Shown here piece after piece: positions 11,453 to 25,564 of a stretch of DNA of 64,000 nucleotides. The notes below the pieces were generated by a model that saw only the letters and a list, made by a program, of their open reading frames with translations, was not told the DNA's origin and ran no database searches. The translations under genes and the position numbers were made by a program. Each line of letters starts with the position of its first letter. Position 1 is the stretch's first letter. Source of the stretch: Pseudo-nitzschia pungens. Lineage: Eukaryota; Bacillariophyta; Bacillariophyceae; Bacillariales; Bacillariaceae. The DNA lies in contig CM074764.1 in NCBI GenBank assembly GCA_037355855.1, positions 4,967,664 through 5,031,663 of the forward strand, written 5' to 3'.

Positions 11453-11998
11453 TTAAATATTTTCTAATTTCAAATTAAGAAATTTTGCCAAACTAGCTGC
11501 TTCTTCTTCTAAATTTGAAATGGAAGTTGGTTCTTGAACGGGTGTTAAAGGTATCTTACGGTCATCTTTTAAACACAAATAAATACTTCGTGTTGGATTT
11601 AATCCTTCTGTGATTTTAATACCAATGTACTTGATATTTGATAAGGGGTAGGTTAGAAGAATTTCACGATTTTTACCAGGAAATCCTTTTCGAACAATCT
11701 TTACCAGACTTTCAATTCGATTATATTCATTATAACCTCCGCCAATATCTAAAAGTACAGTTGCAATGATATAAATACTTATTCCAAAACTTAAAGTACC
11801 ATAAAACATCATTACTAACCCTTGCGGGATAAAAACTAATTCAGTTGAATTTGTAAAAGGTAATAAATTAATTTTGAAATAGCTAGAAAGACCGGCTAGT
11901 AAAAAACCTATTCCTCCTAGAAATAAAACCACTGACCAAAAATAGTTACTAAACCGTCTTGACCCTATAATCTCATCTCGACGAATTTCATTTTGCAT
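11453..11998 (-). CDS. ycf4: Photosystem I assembly protein Ycf4
   Basis: A 181-residue Ycf4, a thylakoid membrane scaffold for photosystem I assembly. Two adjacent N-terminal helices, about residues 20-42 and 60-85, precede a soluble domain with GGGYNEYNRIESLVKIVRKG and the family's conserved EGLNPTRSIYLCLK stretch. The length is typical. It works with Ycf3, which is encoded on the same contig. Confidence 0.96.
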   Translation of the reverse strand: MQNEIRRDEIIGSRRFSNYFWSVVLFLGGIGFLLAGLSSYFKINLLPFTNSTELVFIPQGLVMMFYGTLSFGISIYIIATVLLDIGGGYNEYNRIESLVKIVRKGFPGKNREILLTYPLSNIKYIGIKITEGLNPTRSIYLCLKDDRKIPLTPVQEPTSISNLEEEAASLAKFLNLKLENI

Positions 11999-12015
11999 TT
12001 GATCCTAGTCTTTAA

Positions 12016-12111
12016 TTAAATTAATTTAATTGATTTTAATCCTAAAAATAAACCCGATGAAAGAGCGAAACAAAAACCTACTAGTAAAAAATAATCGATA
12101 GCAACTGTCAT
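12016..12111 (-). CDS. petL: Cytochrome b6f subunit PetL
   Basis: A 31-residue single-helix protein starting MTVAIDYFLLVGF and ending GLFLGLKSIKLI. The size, the glycine-flanked helix and the ending fit PetL, a small stabilising subunit of b6f. AAGG lies about 8 bases before the ATG. It is too short for a certain family call, but PetM, PetN and PetG do not match. It is just upstream of ycf4 on the same strand. Confidence 0.75.
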   Translation of the reverse strand: MTVAIDYFLLVGFCFALSSGLFLGLKSIKLI

Positions 12112-12295
12112 AAAAACCTTTTTTATTTTATTTAAATGAAATTTATAAAAATTTTTCTGTATATTAATATATATTATATAGTAATCTATATAAAAATTTT
12201 GGTTAATAGAATTTTTTGTTAAATTCTAACTAACCTTATATTCAATTTAATTAAACAATTTTCTTATTAATTTAACTAATCTTTGAATTAACTTT

Positions 12296-12745
12296 ATGGC
12301 TAATTTTATTAAACCTTATAATGATGATCCATTTGTAGGTCATTTAGCAACACCAATAACATCATCTGCGGCGACACGTGCACTTTTACAAAATTTACCA
12401 GCATACCGATTTGGTTTAACACCTTTGTTACGTGGGCTGGAAATTGGTTTAGCACATGGTTATTTTTTAATCGGTCCATTTGCTTTATTAGGTCCATTGC
12501 GTAATTCTGATATTGCATTACTTGCTGGTTTCCTTTCAACAATCGGATTAATTCTTATCTTAACATTAGGATTAACGATTTATGGTATTGCCACATTTGG
12601 TCAAGAAAAATCAAGCTCTGAAAATAATCTTCAAACTAGAAAAGCTTGGAACCGATTTAAAGGTGGATTTTTCGTTGGAGCATGTGGAAGTGCAGGATTT
12701 GCATTTATTTGTTTATCAAGTATACCAACTTTTACATTCAATTAA
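12296..12745 (+). CDS. psaL: Photosystem I subunit XI (PsaL)
   Basis: A 149-residue PsaL, the subunit that holds photosystem I trimers together in cyanobacteria and binds chlorophyll. The N-terminus has [17 protein letters not shown]. The conserved [17 protein letters not shown] precedes the first clear helix. Three hydrophobic segments are seen, and the C-terminus ends TFTFN. First gene of the plus-strand run to psaJ, and divergent from petL. Confidence 0.97.
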   Translation: MANFIKPYNDDPFVGHLATPITSSAATRALLQNLPAYRFGLTPLLRGLEIGLAHGYFLIGPFALLGPLRNSDIALLAGFLSTIGLILILTLGLTIYGIATFGQEKSSSENNLQTRKAWNRFKGGFFVGACGSAGFAFICLSSIPTFTFN

Positions 12746-12770
12746 ATACTACATACAATAGTATAAATTT

Positions 12771-12800
12771 GTAAAACTAGTTGCTTTTACCTAGTTTTAC
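12771..12800 (+). terminator. Stem-loop after psaL
   Basis: GTAAAACTAG (12771-12780) pairs perfectly with CTAGTTTTAC (12791-12800) across a 10-base loop, between psaL and cbbX. Confidence 0.6.
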
Positions 12801-12839
12801 ATATAAAAGTTTATTTATTCAATCTTATAATTCATTTTT

Positions 12840-13712
12840 ATGAACACATCACCTATTAATTTACAAGAAGAGTACGCTAAAACTGAAATTGCAAAAATTT
12901 TAAATTTATTAGATGAAGAATTAGTTGGTTTAGCTCCAGTAAAATCAAGAATCCGAGAGATTGCCGCATTATTATTAATCGATAAATTACGACGTAATTT
13001 AGGTATTACATCAGCTAATCCAGGGTTACATATGTCTTTCACAGGTAGTCCGGGAACTGGTAAGACTACAGTAGGATTAAAAATGGCTGATATTTTATAT
13101 CAATTAGGGTATATCGCGAAAGGTCATCTTTTAACCGTAACACGTGATGATTTAGTTGGACAATATATTGGTCACACAGCTCCAAAAACTAAGGAAGTTC
13201 TTAAAAAGGCAATGGGTGGAGTTTTATTTATTGATGAAGCTTACTACTTATACAAGCCTGATAATGAAAGAGATTATGGGGCAGAGGCAATTGAAATTTT
13301 ATTGCAAGTTATGGAAAACCAACGTGATGAATTAGTTGTTATTTTAGCTGGCTATAAAGAACCAATGGATAAATTTTATGATTCAAATCCAGGATTATCG
13401 TCACGTATTGCAAATCATATTGATTTCCCTGATTATAGTGTAGATGAGTTACTACAAATTGCTAAAATTATGTTAGATGATCAACAATATAAATTAACTC
13501 CAGAAGCTGAAGTTGCATTATCACAATATATTACGAAGCGAAAAGAAAAACCTTTATTTGCAAATGCAAGAAGTGTGAAAAATGCTTTAGATCGAGCTCG
13601 TATGCGTCAAGCAAATCGAATTTTTGATAGTCGTGGCCAAGTCTTAACTAAAAAAGAGTTAGTAAATTTAGAAGCCGAAGATATTTTACAAAGTACAGTT
13701 TTTAATGATTAA
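12840..13712 (+). CDS. cbbX: Red-type Rubisco activase CbbX
   Basis: A 290-residue AAA+ protein (CfxQ/CbbX) that remodels inhibited red-type Rubisco by pulling on the large-subunit C-terminus. Walker A GSPGTGKT is at about residues 68-75. Walker B is [10 protein letters not shown] near 133. The [19 protein letters not shown] stretch is typical of the family, and the sensor region and C-terminal lid domain follow. The partner rbcL/rbcS genes are about 3 kb away on the other strand. The gap to ycf39 is 15 bases. Confidence 0.97.
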   Translation: MNTSPINLQEEYAKTEIAKILNLLDEELVGLAPVKSRIREIAALLLIDKLRRNLGITSANPGLHMSFTGSPGTGKTTVGLKMADILYQLGYIAKGHLLTVTRDDLVGQYIGHTAPKTKEVLKKAMGGVLFIDEAYYLYKPDNERDYGAEAIEILLQVMENQRDELVVILAGYKEPMDKFYDSNPGLSSRIANHIDFPDYSVDELLQIAKIMLDDQQYKLTPEAEVALSQYITKRKEKPLFANARSVKNALDRARMRQANRIFDSRGQVLTKKELVNLEAEDILQSTVFND

Positions 13713-13727
13713 AGAATTTTAAATATT

Positions 13728-14687
13728 ATGAGTTTATTAATTATTGGAGGAACAGGAACACTGGGTCGACAAATGGTTTTACAAGCTTTGTTAAAAGGTT
13801 ACCCAGTTCGTTGTATGGTTCGTAACTTCCGAAAAGCAAATTTCTTGAAAGAATGGGGAGTTGAGTTAGTATATGGAGATTTAACAAAACCGGAAACATT
13901 ACCACCTTGTTTTAAAGGAATTACGGCTGTTATTGATGCGTCTACAAGTCGTCCAAATGAATTAGAATCATTAAAAAAAGTTGATTGGGATGGCAAAATA
14001 GCTTTAATTGATGCTGCAAAAGCAGCAAATATTCAACGCTTTATCTTTTTCTCTGCTCAAAATGTGGAGCAATTTGAAAATATTCCATTGATGAAATTAA
14101 AATATGGAATTGAAAAAAAATTGGAAGCTTCAAACATTCCATATACAATCTTTCGATTAACTGGTTTTTATCAAGGATTAATTGAACAGTATGCAATTCC
14201 AATTTTAGAAAATTTACCAATATGGGTAACAAATGAAAATACTTATATTGCGTATATGGATACACAAGATATTGCAAAATTTAGTCTTCGATCTTTACAA
14301 ATTCCACAAACAATCAATCAAACCTTCTTCTTAAGTGGCTTAAAAGGTTGGGTTTCATCGGAAATTATTATGTTATGTGAGCAATTAGCTGGGCAAACTG
14401 CACGTGTTCAACGTGTTCCATTAATTGTATTAAAATTAATTAGTAATTTCTTTGGATTTTTCGAGTGGGGTCAAAATATCAGTGATCGTCTAGCATTTGT
14501 TGAAATTTTAAATACCGAAAATAATTTTTCAAAATCAACTTTTGATTTATATAAATTATTTAAAGTAGATTCAGATGAAATAGTGCAATTAGATGATTAC
14601 TTCTTAGAATATTTTATTCGTTTATTAAAACGTTTACGCGATATTAATTTTGAAGATGTTCAAAAACAACGAAATTTAATAATCTAG
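13728..14687 (+). CDS. ycf39: Ycf39, NAD(P)-binding photosystem II assembly factor
   Basis: A 319-residue atypical short-chain dehydrogenase. The Rossmann motif GGTGTLGRQMV is at residues 7-17, followed by RNFRKANFLKEWGVELVYGDL. The cyanobacterial homologue works with Hlips in chlorophyll delivery to newly made D1. The usual Tyr-Lys catalytic pair is not evident, in line with an assembly role. It follows cbbX closely, and ycf41 begins 8 bases after its stop. Confidence 0.94.
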   Translation: MSLLIIGGTGTLGRQMVLQALLKGYPVRCMVRNFRKANFLKEWGVELVYGDLTKPETLPPCFKGITAVIDASTSRPNELESLKKVDWDGKIALIDAAKAANIQRFIFFSAQNVEQFENIPLMKLKYGIEKKLEASNIPYTIFRLTGFYQGLIEQYAIPILENLPIWVTNENTYIAYMDTQDIAKFSLRSLQIPQTINQTFFLSGLKGWVSSEIIMLCEQLAGQTARVQRVPLIVLKLISNFFGFFEWGQNISDRLAFVEILNTENNFSKSTFDLYKLFKVDSDEIVQLDDYFLEYFIRLLKRLRDINFEDVQKQRNLII

Positions 14688-14695
14688 ATTAAACA

Positions 14696-15052
14696 ATGAG
14701 ATTTGGGACTACAAGTTATTTCTTAGGATTAGTCAAATTGACTGGCGATTTCAGAACATATTATGTACAACCGCAAAAAAATAATGTTGTCTTTTGTGAA
14801 ACTAGGTTAGCTCCGGCTCGACCAAAAAGTACGAAACAAAAGCCTTTGACACGAGTTATGATCTATTTTTTTGGTGCATTGGGAACACAAGCACAAACTT
14901 ATTATCAGAAAGGTGATTATGTCCTTGTTCAAGGGCGTTTAAAAATTTTGAAAAAGCAACAGAATAAACCTGGAACACAGAGTTTATCGACCAAAGAATA
15001 CCATTTAAATGTTTTTAAAATGTCTTTAATTTGCCGTCCGGAAAAAGTTTGA
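14696..15052 (+). CDS. ycf41: Ycf41, OB-fold single-stranded DNA-binding-like protein
   Basis: A 118-residue protein. A beta-rich layout with YFLGLVKLTGDFR, VMIYFFGALGTQAQTYY and KGDYVLVQGRLKI resembles the OB fold of bacterial SSB, the usual description of Ycf41. It lacks the acidic SSB C-terminal tip. The role in plastid DNA maintenance is inferred. The second copy (39073-39431) has two A insertions. Confidence 0.85.
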   Translation: MRFGTTSYFLGLVKLTGDFRTYYVQPQKNNVVFCETRLAPARPKSTKQKPLTRVMIYFFGALGTQAQTYYQKGDYVLVQGRLKILKKQQNKPGTQSLSTKEYHLNVFKMSLICRPEKV

Positions 15053-15095
15053 GAATGCTATTTTCTGGTAAACTAAAGATCAGATATGAATGCAA

Positions 15096-15126
15096 ATTTT
15101 TAGTCTTCTTCAAAAAAACTAAAAAT
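15096..15126 (+). terminator. Stem-loop after ycf41
   Basis: ATTTTTAGT (15096-15104) pairs with ACTAAAAAT (15118-15126). A likely 3' end for the cbbX-ycf39-ycf41 transcript. Confidence 0.5.
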
Positions 15127-15149
15127 AATTTAGAATCATTTTATTTTAG

Positions 15150-15155
15150 TATAAT
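15150..15155 (+). promoter_or_regulatory. Possible -10 box for psbI
   Basis: TATAAT lies 36 bases before the psbI ATG. I see no good TTGACA at the right distance, so this is only a candidate. Confidence 0.3.
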
Positions 15156-15190
15156 ACATACTATTAAAAATAACTTTTAAGAAAAATAAA

Positions 15191-15307
15191 ATGCTAACTT
15201 TAAAAATTTTAGTTTATACAACGGTTATCTTCTTTGTCTCTTTATTTATTTTTGGACTTCTTTCAGGTGATCCATCAAGAAACCCAAATCGTAAAGATTT
15301 CGAATAA
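15191..15307 (+). CDS. psbI: Photosystem II protein PsbI
   Basis: A 38-residue one-helix subunit next to D1. It starts [20 protein letters not shown] and has the conserved end [15 protein letters not shown]. It is transcribed separately from ycf41 and psaF, with stem-loops on both sides. Confidence 0.96.
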   Translation: MLTLKILVYTTVIFFVSLFIFGLLSGDPSRNPNRKDFE

Positions 15308-15326
15308 TTTAAAGTCTATATAGATG

Positions 15327-15358
15327 TTCGAACCTTTTTTATTATAAAATGGGTTCGA
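15327..15358 (+). terminator. Weak stem-loop after psbI
   Basis: TCGAACC (15328-15334) pairs with GGTTCGA (15352-15358) around an AT-rich loop with a T-run. Confidence 0.45.
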
Positions 15359-15523
15359 GCGTCCAATAATATTTATTTTTTATTTATTGCAAACTAATTC
15401 TAATTAATATATTAAACAAAAAATTTTTTTTAAACTACAGTAATATATATAGTAATAATTTTAGTTTTTTCTTTAAAATCGTTTACCAAAAATAAATTTA
15501 AAATTTTAACTCAGTTACTAATT

Positions 15524-16081
15524 ATGAAACGTTTTAATATAATTGCTTCCTTTTTTGCATTATTATTAGTCTTTACTCCAAATCAAGCTTTTGCTGAGAT
15601 CGGAGGATTAAAAAAATGTAGTGAGTCGCCAGCTTTTACAAAAAGATTAAATGGTAGTGTTAAAAAGTTAGAATTAAGAATGAAACAGTACGAAGCAGAT
15701 TCACCTCCAGCTTTAGCACTACAACAACAAATTGATCGAACTAAAGCTCGTTTTGATAAGTATAGTCGATCAGAATTATTATGTGGAACTGATGGTCTAC
15801 CACATTTAATTGCAGATGGTAGATGGAGTCACGCTGCAGAATTCATTTTACCTGGTTTTGGATTCATCTATATTTCTGGTTGGATTGGTTGGGTTGGTCG
15901 TAAATATTTACGTGCAGTAAGTACAACTAAAAATCCAGCAGAAAATGAAATCATTATCAATGTTCCATTAGCTTTAAAAATTATGACTACAGGTTACATT
16001 TGGCCAATTTCAGCATGGCAAGAATTAATTAGTGGTGAGTTAGTAGCACCAGATAGTGAAGTGACTGTTTCACCTCGTTAA
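15524..16081 (+). CDS. psaF: Photosystem I subunit III (PsaF)
   Basis: A 185-residue precursor of the lumenal docking subunit for cytochrome c6 or plastocyanin. A signal peptide of about 23 residues ends after NQAFA. The Lys-rich lumenal domain ([20 protein letters not shown]) carries the donor-binding helix. A transmembrane helix lies near [16 protein letters not shown]. psaJ follows after 67 bases. Confidence 0.97.
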   Translation: MKRFNIIASFFALLLVFTPNQAFAEIGGLKKCSESPAFTKRLNGSVKKLELRMKQYEADSPPALALQQQIDRTKARFDKYSRSELLCGTDGLPHLIADGRWSHAAEFILPGFGFIYISGWIGWVGRKYLRAVSTTKNPAENEIIINVPLALKIMTTGYIWPISAWQELISGELVAPDSEVTVSPR

Positions 16082-16148
16082 TTTTTTAATGATCAACATG
16101 TTCAATATTATTTAACAATAGTAAATTATTTACTTTAACTTAATTTTT

Positions 16149-16274
16149 ATGGAAGACTTACAAAAATATTTATCAACTGCTCCTGTTCTTCTAACGATTT
16201 GGATGACATTTACCGCAGGTTTTATCATTGAGATTAATCGTTTTTTCCCAGATATGTTAGGATTATATTTCTAG
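16149..16274 (+). CDS. psaJ: Photosystem I subunit IX (PsaJ)
   Basis: A 41-residue single-helix subunit next to PsaF. It starts [14 protein letters not shown], has the conserved [12 protein letters not shown] and ends GLYF. psaF-psaJ is a near-universal pair. Confidence 0.96.
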   Translation: MEDLQKYLSTAPVLLTIWMTFTAGFIIEINRFFPDMLGLYF

Positions 16275-16281
16275 ATATGAA

Positions 16282-16317
16282 GAAAGTTAGATTTAAAAAT
16301 ATTTAAATCTAACTTTC
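16282..16317 (+). terminator. Terminator of psaF-psaJ
   Basis: GAAAGTTAGATTT (16282-16294) pairs perfectly with AAATCTAACTTTC (16305-16317), followed by T-rich sequence. It starts 8 bases after psaJ. Confidence 0.8.
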
Positions 16318-16482
16318 ATTTTTAAAGTAATAGAAATTTCTGATAATATCATATTTAAATATAATAAAAATAAATTTAGTTTTTAATAGATTAAGAATAC
16401 TATCAATAACCCTTTAAATCATCAAGTACTTCTATGTTATAGGGATATGTTGGTCATTTTTAGAATATTTTGTGATAGTAAA

Positions 16483-16524
16483 AAATTTTTGGACAAGAGT
16501 ACAAAAACTCTTGTCCAAAAATTT
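16483..16524 (-). terminator. Terminator of rbcL-rbcS
   Basis: A perfect 18-bp stem (16483-16500 with 16507-16524) with an ACAAAA loop lies about 70 bases beyond the rbcS stop. Runs of A/T flank the GC part, the layout of a factor-independent terminator. Confidence 0.8.
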
Positions 16525-16594
16525 AGAATCAATGTGAATAAATAACGTTTAAGTTAATTATTAGAAGTTAATCCTAGCACAATTACTAATAATA

Positions 16595-17014
16595 TTAGTA
16601 ACGAGCACCTTCTGGATTAGCTTGAACACTGTATGATTTAATTGTGTATTGAATGAAACGACCTTCACGTTCTGTACGCTCTAAGTAGAAACCTGGTTCG
16701 TTTGCTGGACGGTTTGCGATAAATGACATAACACAACTTTCAGTACCGTAACTTGCATCAAATGCGTTAATACGGATGTAACCAGCAGCACATGCTTTAC
16801 GAGCTTCTTTTAATTCGAACATTACAGATGCAGAATCTTTAATATCGAATAAAGGTAAACCCCATAATTCCCAGTAACTATTACGTGGGTGTGGATCATC
16901 TGTCCATTCAACGTTCATTGCTAAACCGCGGCTAATAGCGTAAGCAATTTGCTTTTCAATTTGTTCATCAGTTAAATCTGGTAAGAACGAGAAACAACCT
17001 TGTGTAAGTCTCAC
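16595..17014 (-). CDS. rbcS: Rubisco small subunit, red-type
   Basis: A 139-residue form ID small subunit. The first codon is GTG (17014-17012). No upstream ATG is in frame at the conserved N-terminus RLTQGCFSFLPDL, and AAGGAG lies 10 bases upstream, so GTG is the start. The C-terminal extension (about residues 105-139) is typical of red-type subunits, where it lines the central solvent channel. It follows rbcL after 37 bases. Confidence 0.97.
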   Translation of the reverse strand: MRLTQGCFSFLPDLTDEQIEKQIAYAISRGLAMNVEWTDDPHPRNSYWELWGLPLFDIKDSASVMFELKEARKACAAGYIRINAFDASYGTESCVMSFIANRPANEPGFYLERTEREGRFIQYTIKSYSVQANPEGARY

Positions 17015-17051
17015 TATTCAAATACTCCTTTAATTTTTTAAAAGTAATTTA

Positions 17052-18836
<1,785 letters not shown>

Positions 18837-20297
18837 ATGATTAACCAATCAAATAAAGTTTTAAATACCAATATTACTAAATTGGTAAATAAAACCTACC
18901 AATATGGATTTTCAACAAATATTGAAAAAGATATTATTAAGAAAGGACTAAATGAACAAACGGTTACCTTGATTTCAAAGAAAAAACAAGAACCAGAATT
19001 TTTGTTAGAATTTCGTTTAAAGGCATACAAAAGATGGAAACAAATGTCTGAGCCTGAATGGGCTTATTTAAAATTTCCACAAATTAATTATCAAGAAATT
19101 GTTTATTATTCCGCGCCTAAATCTAAAAAGAAATTACAAGATTTAAATGAAGTTGATCCAGAATTACTGCAAACTTTTGAAAAATTAGGAATTTCATTAA
19201 CGGAACAAAAACGATTAGCAAATGTTGCTGTTGATGTGGTATTCGATAGTGTTTCAGTAGGAACAACATTTCAAGATGAATTAAGTAAATATGGAATTAT
19301 TTTTTCATCAATTTCAGAAGCGGTTCATCATTCACCTGAATTAATTAAAAAATACTTAGGTTCAGTTGTACCAATTGGAGATAATTATTTTTCGGCATTA
19401 AATTCGGCGGTATTTACGGATGGATCGTTTTGTTATATTCCCGAGGATACAATTTGTCCATTAGATATTTCTACATATTTTAGAATCAATGATGAAAATT
19501 CAGGACAGTTTGAACGCACATTATTAATTGCTGAAAAAAATAGCCAAGTTAATTATTTAGAAGGTTGTACTGCTCCTCAGTATGATACCAATCAACTTCA
19601 TGCAGCTGTTGTTGAATTAGTAGCTTTAGAAAATGCCACAATTAAATATTCAACAGTTCAGAATTGGTATTCAGGAAATGAATATGGTAAGGGGGGAATT
19701 TATAACTTTGTGACTAAACGTGGTTTATGTGCTGGAGCCAATTCAAAAATTTCCTGGACACAAGTTGAAACGGGATCTGCAATCACATGGAAATACCCAA
19801 GTTGTGTTTTAATGGGTGATAACTCACAAGGTGAGTTTTATTCCGTTGCATTAACGAATAATTATCAGCAAGCGGATACGGGAACAAAAATGATGCATAT
19901 TGGTAAAAATTCACGAAGTCGAATTATCTCCAAAGGTATTTCTGCTGGTAAATCTAAAAATAGTTACCGTGGATTTGTAAATGTATTGAATAAGGCTCAT
20001 GGTGCACGTAATTATTCTCAATGTGATTCATTATTAATTGGTAATTTATCCAATGCAAATACATTCCCATTTATTTCTGTTTATAATTCAACGACAAAAA
20101 TTGAACACGAAGCTTCAACTTCCAAAATTGGTGAAGAACAAATTTTTTACTTTTTACAGCGTGGTATAGAATTAGAAAAAGCTGTTGAATTAATGATCAG
20201 CGGTTTTTGTCGTGAAATTTTCACAGAATTACCTCTTGAATTTGCTGCAGAAGCAGATAACTTATTAACTTTAAAATTAGAAGGAAGTGTTGGCTAA
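18837..20297 (+). CDS. sufB: Fe-S cluster scaffold SufB
   Basis: A 486-residue SufB (Ycf24), the scaffold of the SufBC2D complex on which iron-sulphur clusters are built in the plastid. The conserved [20 protein letters not shown] and NYLEGCTAP (candidate cluster-ligand cysteine) are present. The right-handed beta-helix core and the C-terminal helical part, to LKLEGSVG, are also there. Its stop overlaps the sufC ATG by one base. The second copy is truncated and frameshifted. Confidence 0.97.
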   Translation: MINQSNKVLNTNITKLVNKTYQYGFSTNIEKDIIKKGLNEQTVTLISKKKQEPEFLLEFRLKAYKRWKQMSEPEWAYLKFPQINYQEIVYYSAPKSKKKLQDLNEVDPELLQTFEKLGISLTEQKRLANVAVDVVFDSVSVGTTFQDELSKYGIIFSSISEAVHHSPELIKKYLGSVVPIGDNYFSALNSAVFTDGSFCYIPEDTICPLDISTYFRINDENSGQFERTLLIAEKNSQVNYLEGCTAPQYDTNQLHAAVVELVALENATIKYSTVQNWYSGNEYGKGGIYNFVTKRGLCAGANSKISWTQVETGSAITWKYPSCVLMGDNSQGEFYSVALTNNYQQADTGTKMMHIGKNSRSRIISKGISAGKSKNSYRGFVNVLNKAHGARNYSQCDSLLIGNLSNANTFPFISVYNSTTKIEHEASTSKIGEEQIFYFLQRGIELEKAVELMISGFCREIFTELPLEFAAEADNLLTLKLEGSVG

Positions 20298-21055
20298 TGA
20301 ATTCAAATTTAACTCTTTTAGAAGTCAAAAATTTACACGTTTCTATCAATGAAAATGAAATTTTAAAAGATTTTAACTTAAAAATCAATCAAGGTGAAAT
20401 TCATGCCATTATGGGACCTAATGGTTCAGGAAAAAGTACTTTTTCAAAAGTTTTAGCTGGCCATCCTGCCTATTCAGTATTAGATGGTGAGATTCTTTTT
20501 AAAGGGCTAAGTATTTTAGACCTTGAACCTGAGGAAAGATCACATTTAGGAATATTTTTAGCTTTTCAGTATCCTATTGAAATTCCGGGTGTTAGTAATG
20601 AAGATTTTCTACGTTTGGCCTACAATGCGAAACAAAAATTTTATAATAAACCTGAAGTTACTCCAATTGAGTTCTTTCAAATTATTAACGAGAAATTAGA
20701 ACTGGTTAAGATGTCCCCAGCTTTTTTAAATCGAAATGTTAATGAAGGATTTTCAGGGGGTGAGAAAAAACGAAATGAGATTCTACAAATGATTTTATTG
20801 GATTCTGAATTAGTGATTTTAGATGAAACAGATTCAGGCTTAGATATTGATGCATTGAAAACAATTTCAGCAGGAATCAATAATTTCATGAGTCCCTCGA
20901 AAGGAATTTTATTGATTACTCATTATCAGCGATTATTAGATTATATTACTCCAACCTATGTCCATGTAATGCAAAATGGTCAAATTACAAAAACGGGTTC
21001 AGCTGATTTAGCAACCCAACTAGAAGCGAAAGGTTACGAATGGTTAAAAAAATAA
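20297..21055 (+). CDS. sufC: Fe-S assembly ATPase SufC
   Basis: A 252-residue ABC-type ATPase (Ycf16) that powers the SufBCD scaffold. Walker A is GPNGSGKST at about residues 40-48, the Q-loop is in AFQYP, the signature is [11 protein letters not shown] and Walker B is [15 protein letters not shown]-loop THYQRLL near the end. The one-base overlap with sufB implies translational coupling. Confidence 0.97.
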   Translation: MNSNLTLLEVKNLHVSINENEILKDFNLKINQGEIHAIMGPNGSGKSTFSKVLAGHPAYSVLDGEILFKGLSILDLEPEERSHLGIFLAFQYPIEIPGVSNEDFLRLAYNAKQKFYNKPEVTPIEFFQIINEKLELVKMSPAFLNRNVNEGFSGGEKKRNEILQMILLDSELVILDETDSGLDIDALKTISAGINNFMSPSKGILLITHYQRLLDYITPTYVHVMQNGQITKTGSADLATQLEAKGYEWLKK

Positions 21056-21175
21056 AAAGCTTTTTTATAAATATATCCCTAAATTATGATAAATTCATTT
21101 ATAATCTATCATGTTCCTATATATTTTTTAATATTGGGTAATTTACTAAATTAGTTAAATTTTTTGTACCCAGAA

Positions 21176-21892
21176 ATGTTTGATTCAAATATGTTCACAC
21201 TATTAGCGGAAGCAGAAGTTGGAAAACATTTTTACTGGAATCTTGCAGGATTTTTAGTACATGGTCAAGTGCTTGTAGTTATCTGGTTTGTATTTGCAGT
21301 ATTATTATTGTTTGCATTCTTAGGTAGTTCAAATGCAGAACGAATTCCCCATGGTTTCCAAAATTTTATGGAAACAGCAGTTGAATTTGTAACTGACATT
21401 GCTAAAGATCAATTAGGTGAGAGTTTTTATAAAGAATGGATTCCATTTATTGGAACGTTATTCTTCTTTATTTTTGGATGTAACTGGGCAGGGGCGATTA
21501 TCCCTTGGAAATTAATTGAATTGCCAGAAGGAGAATTTGCTGCTCCTACAAATGATATTAATACAACAGTTGCATTAGCATTATTAACTTCACTTGCTTA
21601 TTTTTATGCGGGTTTAAGTAAAAAAGGGTTTGGATATTTTAAACGTTATGTTCAACCAATTCCACTTCTTTTACCAATTAATATTCTAGAAGATTTTACA
21701 AAGCCGTTATCATTAAGTTTCCGATTATTCGGGAATGTTTTAGCTGATGAATTAACAATTACTGTATTAACTTCATTAGTTCCGTTGGTAATTCCTTTAC
21801 CAATCATGTTATTAGGGATTTTTGCTGGTTCAGTACAAGCTTTAATTTTCTCAACATTAGCTGCTGCTTATATTGCAGAAGCTCTTGAATAA
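21176..21892 (+). CDS. atpI: ATP synthase CF0 subunit a
   Basis: A 238-residue subunit a, which forms the proton half-channels beside the c-ring. I use the ATG at 21176. The frame is open a few codons further to a TTG, and another ATG lies at 21191. [12 protein letters not shown] is the conserved N-terminus. The essential Arg is in [13 protein letters not shown]. Five or more hydrophobic helices are seen. First gene of atpI-H-G-F-D-A. Confidence 0.94.
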   Translation: MFDSNMFTLLAEAEVGKHFYWNLAGFLVHGQVLVVIWFVFAVLLLFAFLGSSNAERIPHGFQNFMETAVEFVTDIAKDQLGESFYKEWIPFIGTLFFFIFGCNWAGAIIPWKLIELPEGEFAAPTNDINTTVALALLTSLAYFYAGLSKKGFGYFKRYVQPIPLLLPINILEDFTKPLSLSFRLFGNVLADELTITVLTSLVPLVIPLPIMLLGIFAGSVQALIFSTLAAAYIAEALE

Positions 21893-21922
21893 GTTTTGAC
21901 TGACCAAGATTAGATTTTTTAA

Positions 21923-22201
<279 letters not shown>

Positions 22202-22231
22202 TTCTAAGACGTAAGAAATTCTTACACCAAA

Positions 22232-22258
22232 ATAAAAACCTAATTAACAGGTTTTTAT
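22232..22258 (+). terminator. Stem-loop after atpH
   Basis: ATAAAAACCT (22232-22241) pairs with AGGTTTTTAT (22249-22258). A smaller stem, GTAAGAA/TTCTTAC, lies just before it at 22211-22225. It probably attenuates transcription so that atpH, needed in many copies, exceeds the downstream genes. Confidence 0.6.
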
Positions 22259-22294
22259 TAACAAAACTTTAATTCTATAGTATATAGATTTTAT

Positions 22295-22765
22295 ATGATT
22301 AATTTTTCAATTTTAATCTCAAGTTCAGAAGTTAGTGGACCTGGTGGATTATTTGATATAAATGCAACATTACCATTAGTAGCAATTCAATTTTTACTAT
22401 TAATGATTCTTTTAAATGTGATTTTATATAATCCATTATTAACAATCATTGAAGAGCGAAAAGAATATATTCTAACAAATCTTAGCGAAGCTTCAGAAAT
22501 ATTAGCAGAAGCTAATAAACTAACAACACAATATGAACAAGAGTTAGAGGATGTCCGTAAACAAGCTCAATTAGAAATTACAAAATCACAAAAAATTCAT
22601 AAAGAAATCTTAGAAGTAGAAGTAAATATTTCTCAAAAATATATTGATAATTTATTAGATACTATTACTAAAGATCTTTTTGCTAAAAAAGAAATTGCAC
22701 TTAATAATTTAGACGAAATTGTTCAGTCATTAGCGACAGATATTGAAGCTAGATTAGCAATTTAA
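22295..22765 (+). CDS. atpG: ATP synthase CF0 subunit b'
   Basis: A 156-residue b' (subunit II) of the peripheral stalk, with an N-terminal helix near residues 28-50 ([20 protein letters not shown]) and then a long charged coiled coil. In diatom plastids this gene is called atpG. It pairs with AtpF in a heterodimeric stator. Confidence 0.94.
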   Translation: MINFSILISSSEVSGPGGLFDINATLPLVAIQFLLLMILLNVILYNPLLTIIEERKEYILTNLSEASEILAEANKLTTQYEQELEDVRKQAQLEITKSQKIHKEILEVEVNISQKYIDNLLDTITKDLFAKKEIALNNLDEIVQSLATDIEARLAI

Positions 22766-22827
22766 ATTTTTTGTGAACTGTAATTTTTCTTTCTATAAGT
22801 GAACAGTTTAGATAAAAAATCGAAAAC

Positions 22828-23364
22828 ATGGAAAATTTTGATCAGATTTTTACATTACTTGCCAATGAAGGCATTAGTTTAAATACCGATATTCTAGAAA
22901 CAGGTTTAATTAATATTGCAGCATTGCTTGGAATATTATTTTATACCGGTCGAGACTTTTTAGGATCATTATTAGAAGAACGAAGAACAACGATTGTAAA
23001 AGGTGTTCAAGATGCTGAAGATAGATTAAGCGAAGCGAAGAAACGTCTAGATGAAGCTCAAAAACAATTGAATCAAGCAAATATTGTTATCAGTGAAATT
23101 AAAAATGAAGCTGTTGCAACTAAAAAAGTATTACTTGAATCAGATGCGTTTCAAGCTAAAAAAGATTTAACAGTTCGCTTTGACCGTGCATTAGCAACTT
23201 TCCGTTCTAAAGAACGTCAAATATTTGTTGAAATTAAACAGCAAATTATTACGCTTGTATTACAACGAACATTAACTCGTGTACAAGAAACATTTAAATC
23301 GGAAGAACGTTCAAGTGCTCTAATTAATGAGACTATTGATAAATTAAAAGGAGATTTATTATGA
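22828..23364 (+). CDS. atpF: ATP synthase CF0 subunit b
   Basis: A 178-residue b subunit (subunit I) of the peripheral stalk. The membrane helix is near residues 27-45, followed by [21 protein letters not shown] and a long coiled coil. There is no intron. Its stop codon overlaps the atpD start by four bases (ATGA). Confidence 0.95.
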   Translation: MENFDQIFTLLANEGISLNTDILETGLINIAALLGILFYTGRDFLGSLLEERRTTIVKGVQDAEDRLSEAKKRLDEAQKQLNQANIVISEIKNEAVATKKVLLESDAFQAKKDLTVRFDRALATFRSKERQIFVEIKQQIITLVLQRTLTRVQETFKSEERSSALINETIDKLKGDLL

Positions 23365-23924
23365 GTGGAAATCCCTTAACATCGAAAATTGCAGCTCCTT
23401 ATGCACGTGCCTTATTTGACTTTTCTGTTGAAAAGAACATCATGCATCAAATTACAGCAGATTTTCAAAATTTAGATATCTTCCTTGAGGAAACTCCAGA
23501 ATTATTAGAATATCTAAACAATCCTATTGTAAAACAAGAAGTAAAACGTGGGATTTTAACGAAAACATTAAAGTCGCAACTTAATACTGATACTTTTAAT
23601 TTCTTAATGGTTTTAGTTGAACGTGATCGAATTAATTTATTAACGTCAGTTATTGATGCTTATTTAGAATTAATTTATCAAACTGCGTCAATTAAAATGA
23701 TTGAAGTTTCAACAGCATCTGCTTTTACAAATTTACAAAAAGATACGCTAATTCAAAAATTAAAAGAATTAACGAATGCTAGAGAAATTCGATTAGTAAT
23801 TAATGTTGACCCTAGTTTAATTGGTGGATTTTTAATTAAAACAGAATCAAAAGTTATTGATTTTACAGTTAAAAATCAATTACAAAAACTAGCAAAACAT
23901 CTAGATACTGTGTTAGAAATTTAA
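23361..23924 (+). CDS. atpD: ATP synthase CF1 subunit delta
   Basis: A 187-residue delta subunit that ties the peripheral stalk to the top of F1. The N-terminal helical domain starts near [13 protein letters not shown]. The C-terminal signature is [21 protein letters not shown]. The gene is retained in red-lineage plastids but nuclear in plants. It begins inside the atpF stop, which implies coupled translation. Confidence 0.96.
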   Translation: MSGNPLTSKIAAPYARALFDFSVEKNIMHQITADFQNLDIFLEETPELLEYLNNPIVKQEVKRGILTKTLKSQLNTDTFNFLMVLVERDRINLLTSVIDAYLELIYQTASIKMIEVSTASAFTNLQKDTLIQKLKELTNAREIRLVINVDPSLIGGFLIKTESKVIDFTVKNQLQKLAKHLDTVLEI

Positions 23925-25485
<1,561 letters not shown>

Positions 25486-25499
25486 ATAATAAATAATAA

Positions 25500-25539
25500 T
25501 TTTCATTCTTATTACCTTTAAAAGTAATAAGAATGAAAA
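25500..25539. terminator. Bidirectional terminator between atpA and ftsH
   Basis: A perfect 16-bp stem (25500-25515 with 25524-25539) and an eight-base loop, flanked by T/A runs, between two convergent genes. Confidence 0.8.
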
Positions 25540-25564
25540 CTTTTTAATTAAAGCTAAAGCGTTT

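Larger units (their letters stand above)
16275..16594. other. Intergenic region between psaJ and rbcS
   Basis: A convergent spacer of 320 bases. It holds two strong stem-loops, one for each strand, and no gene that I can see. Confidence 0.8.
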
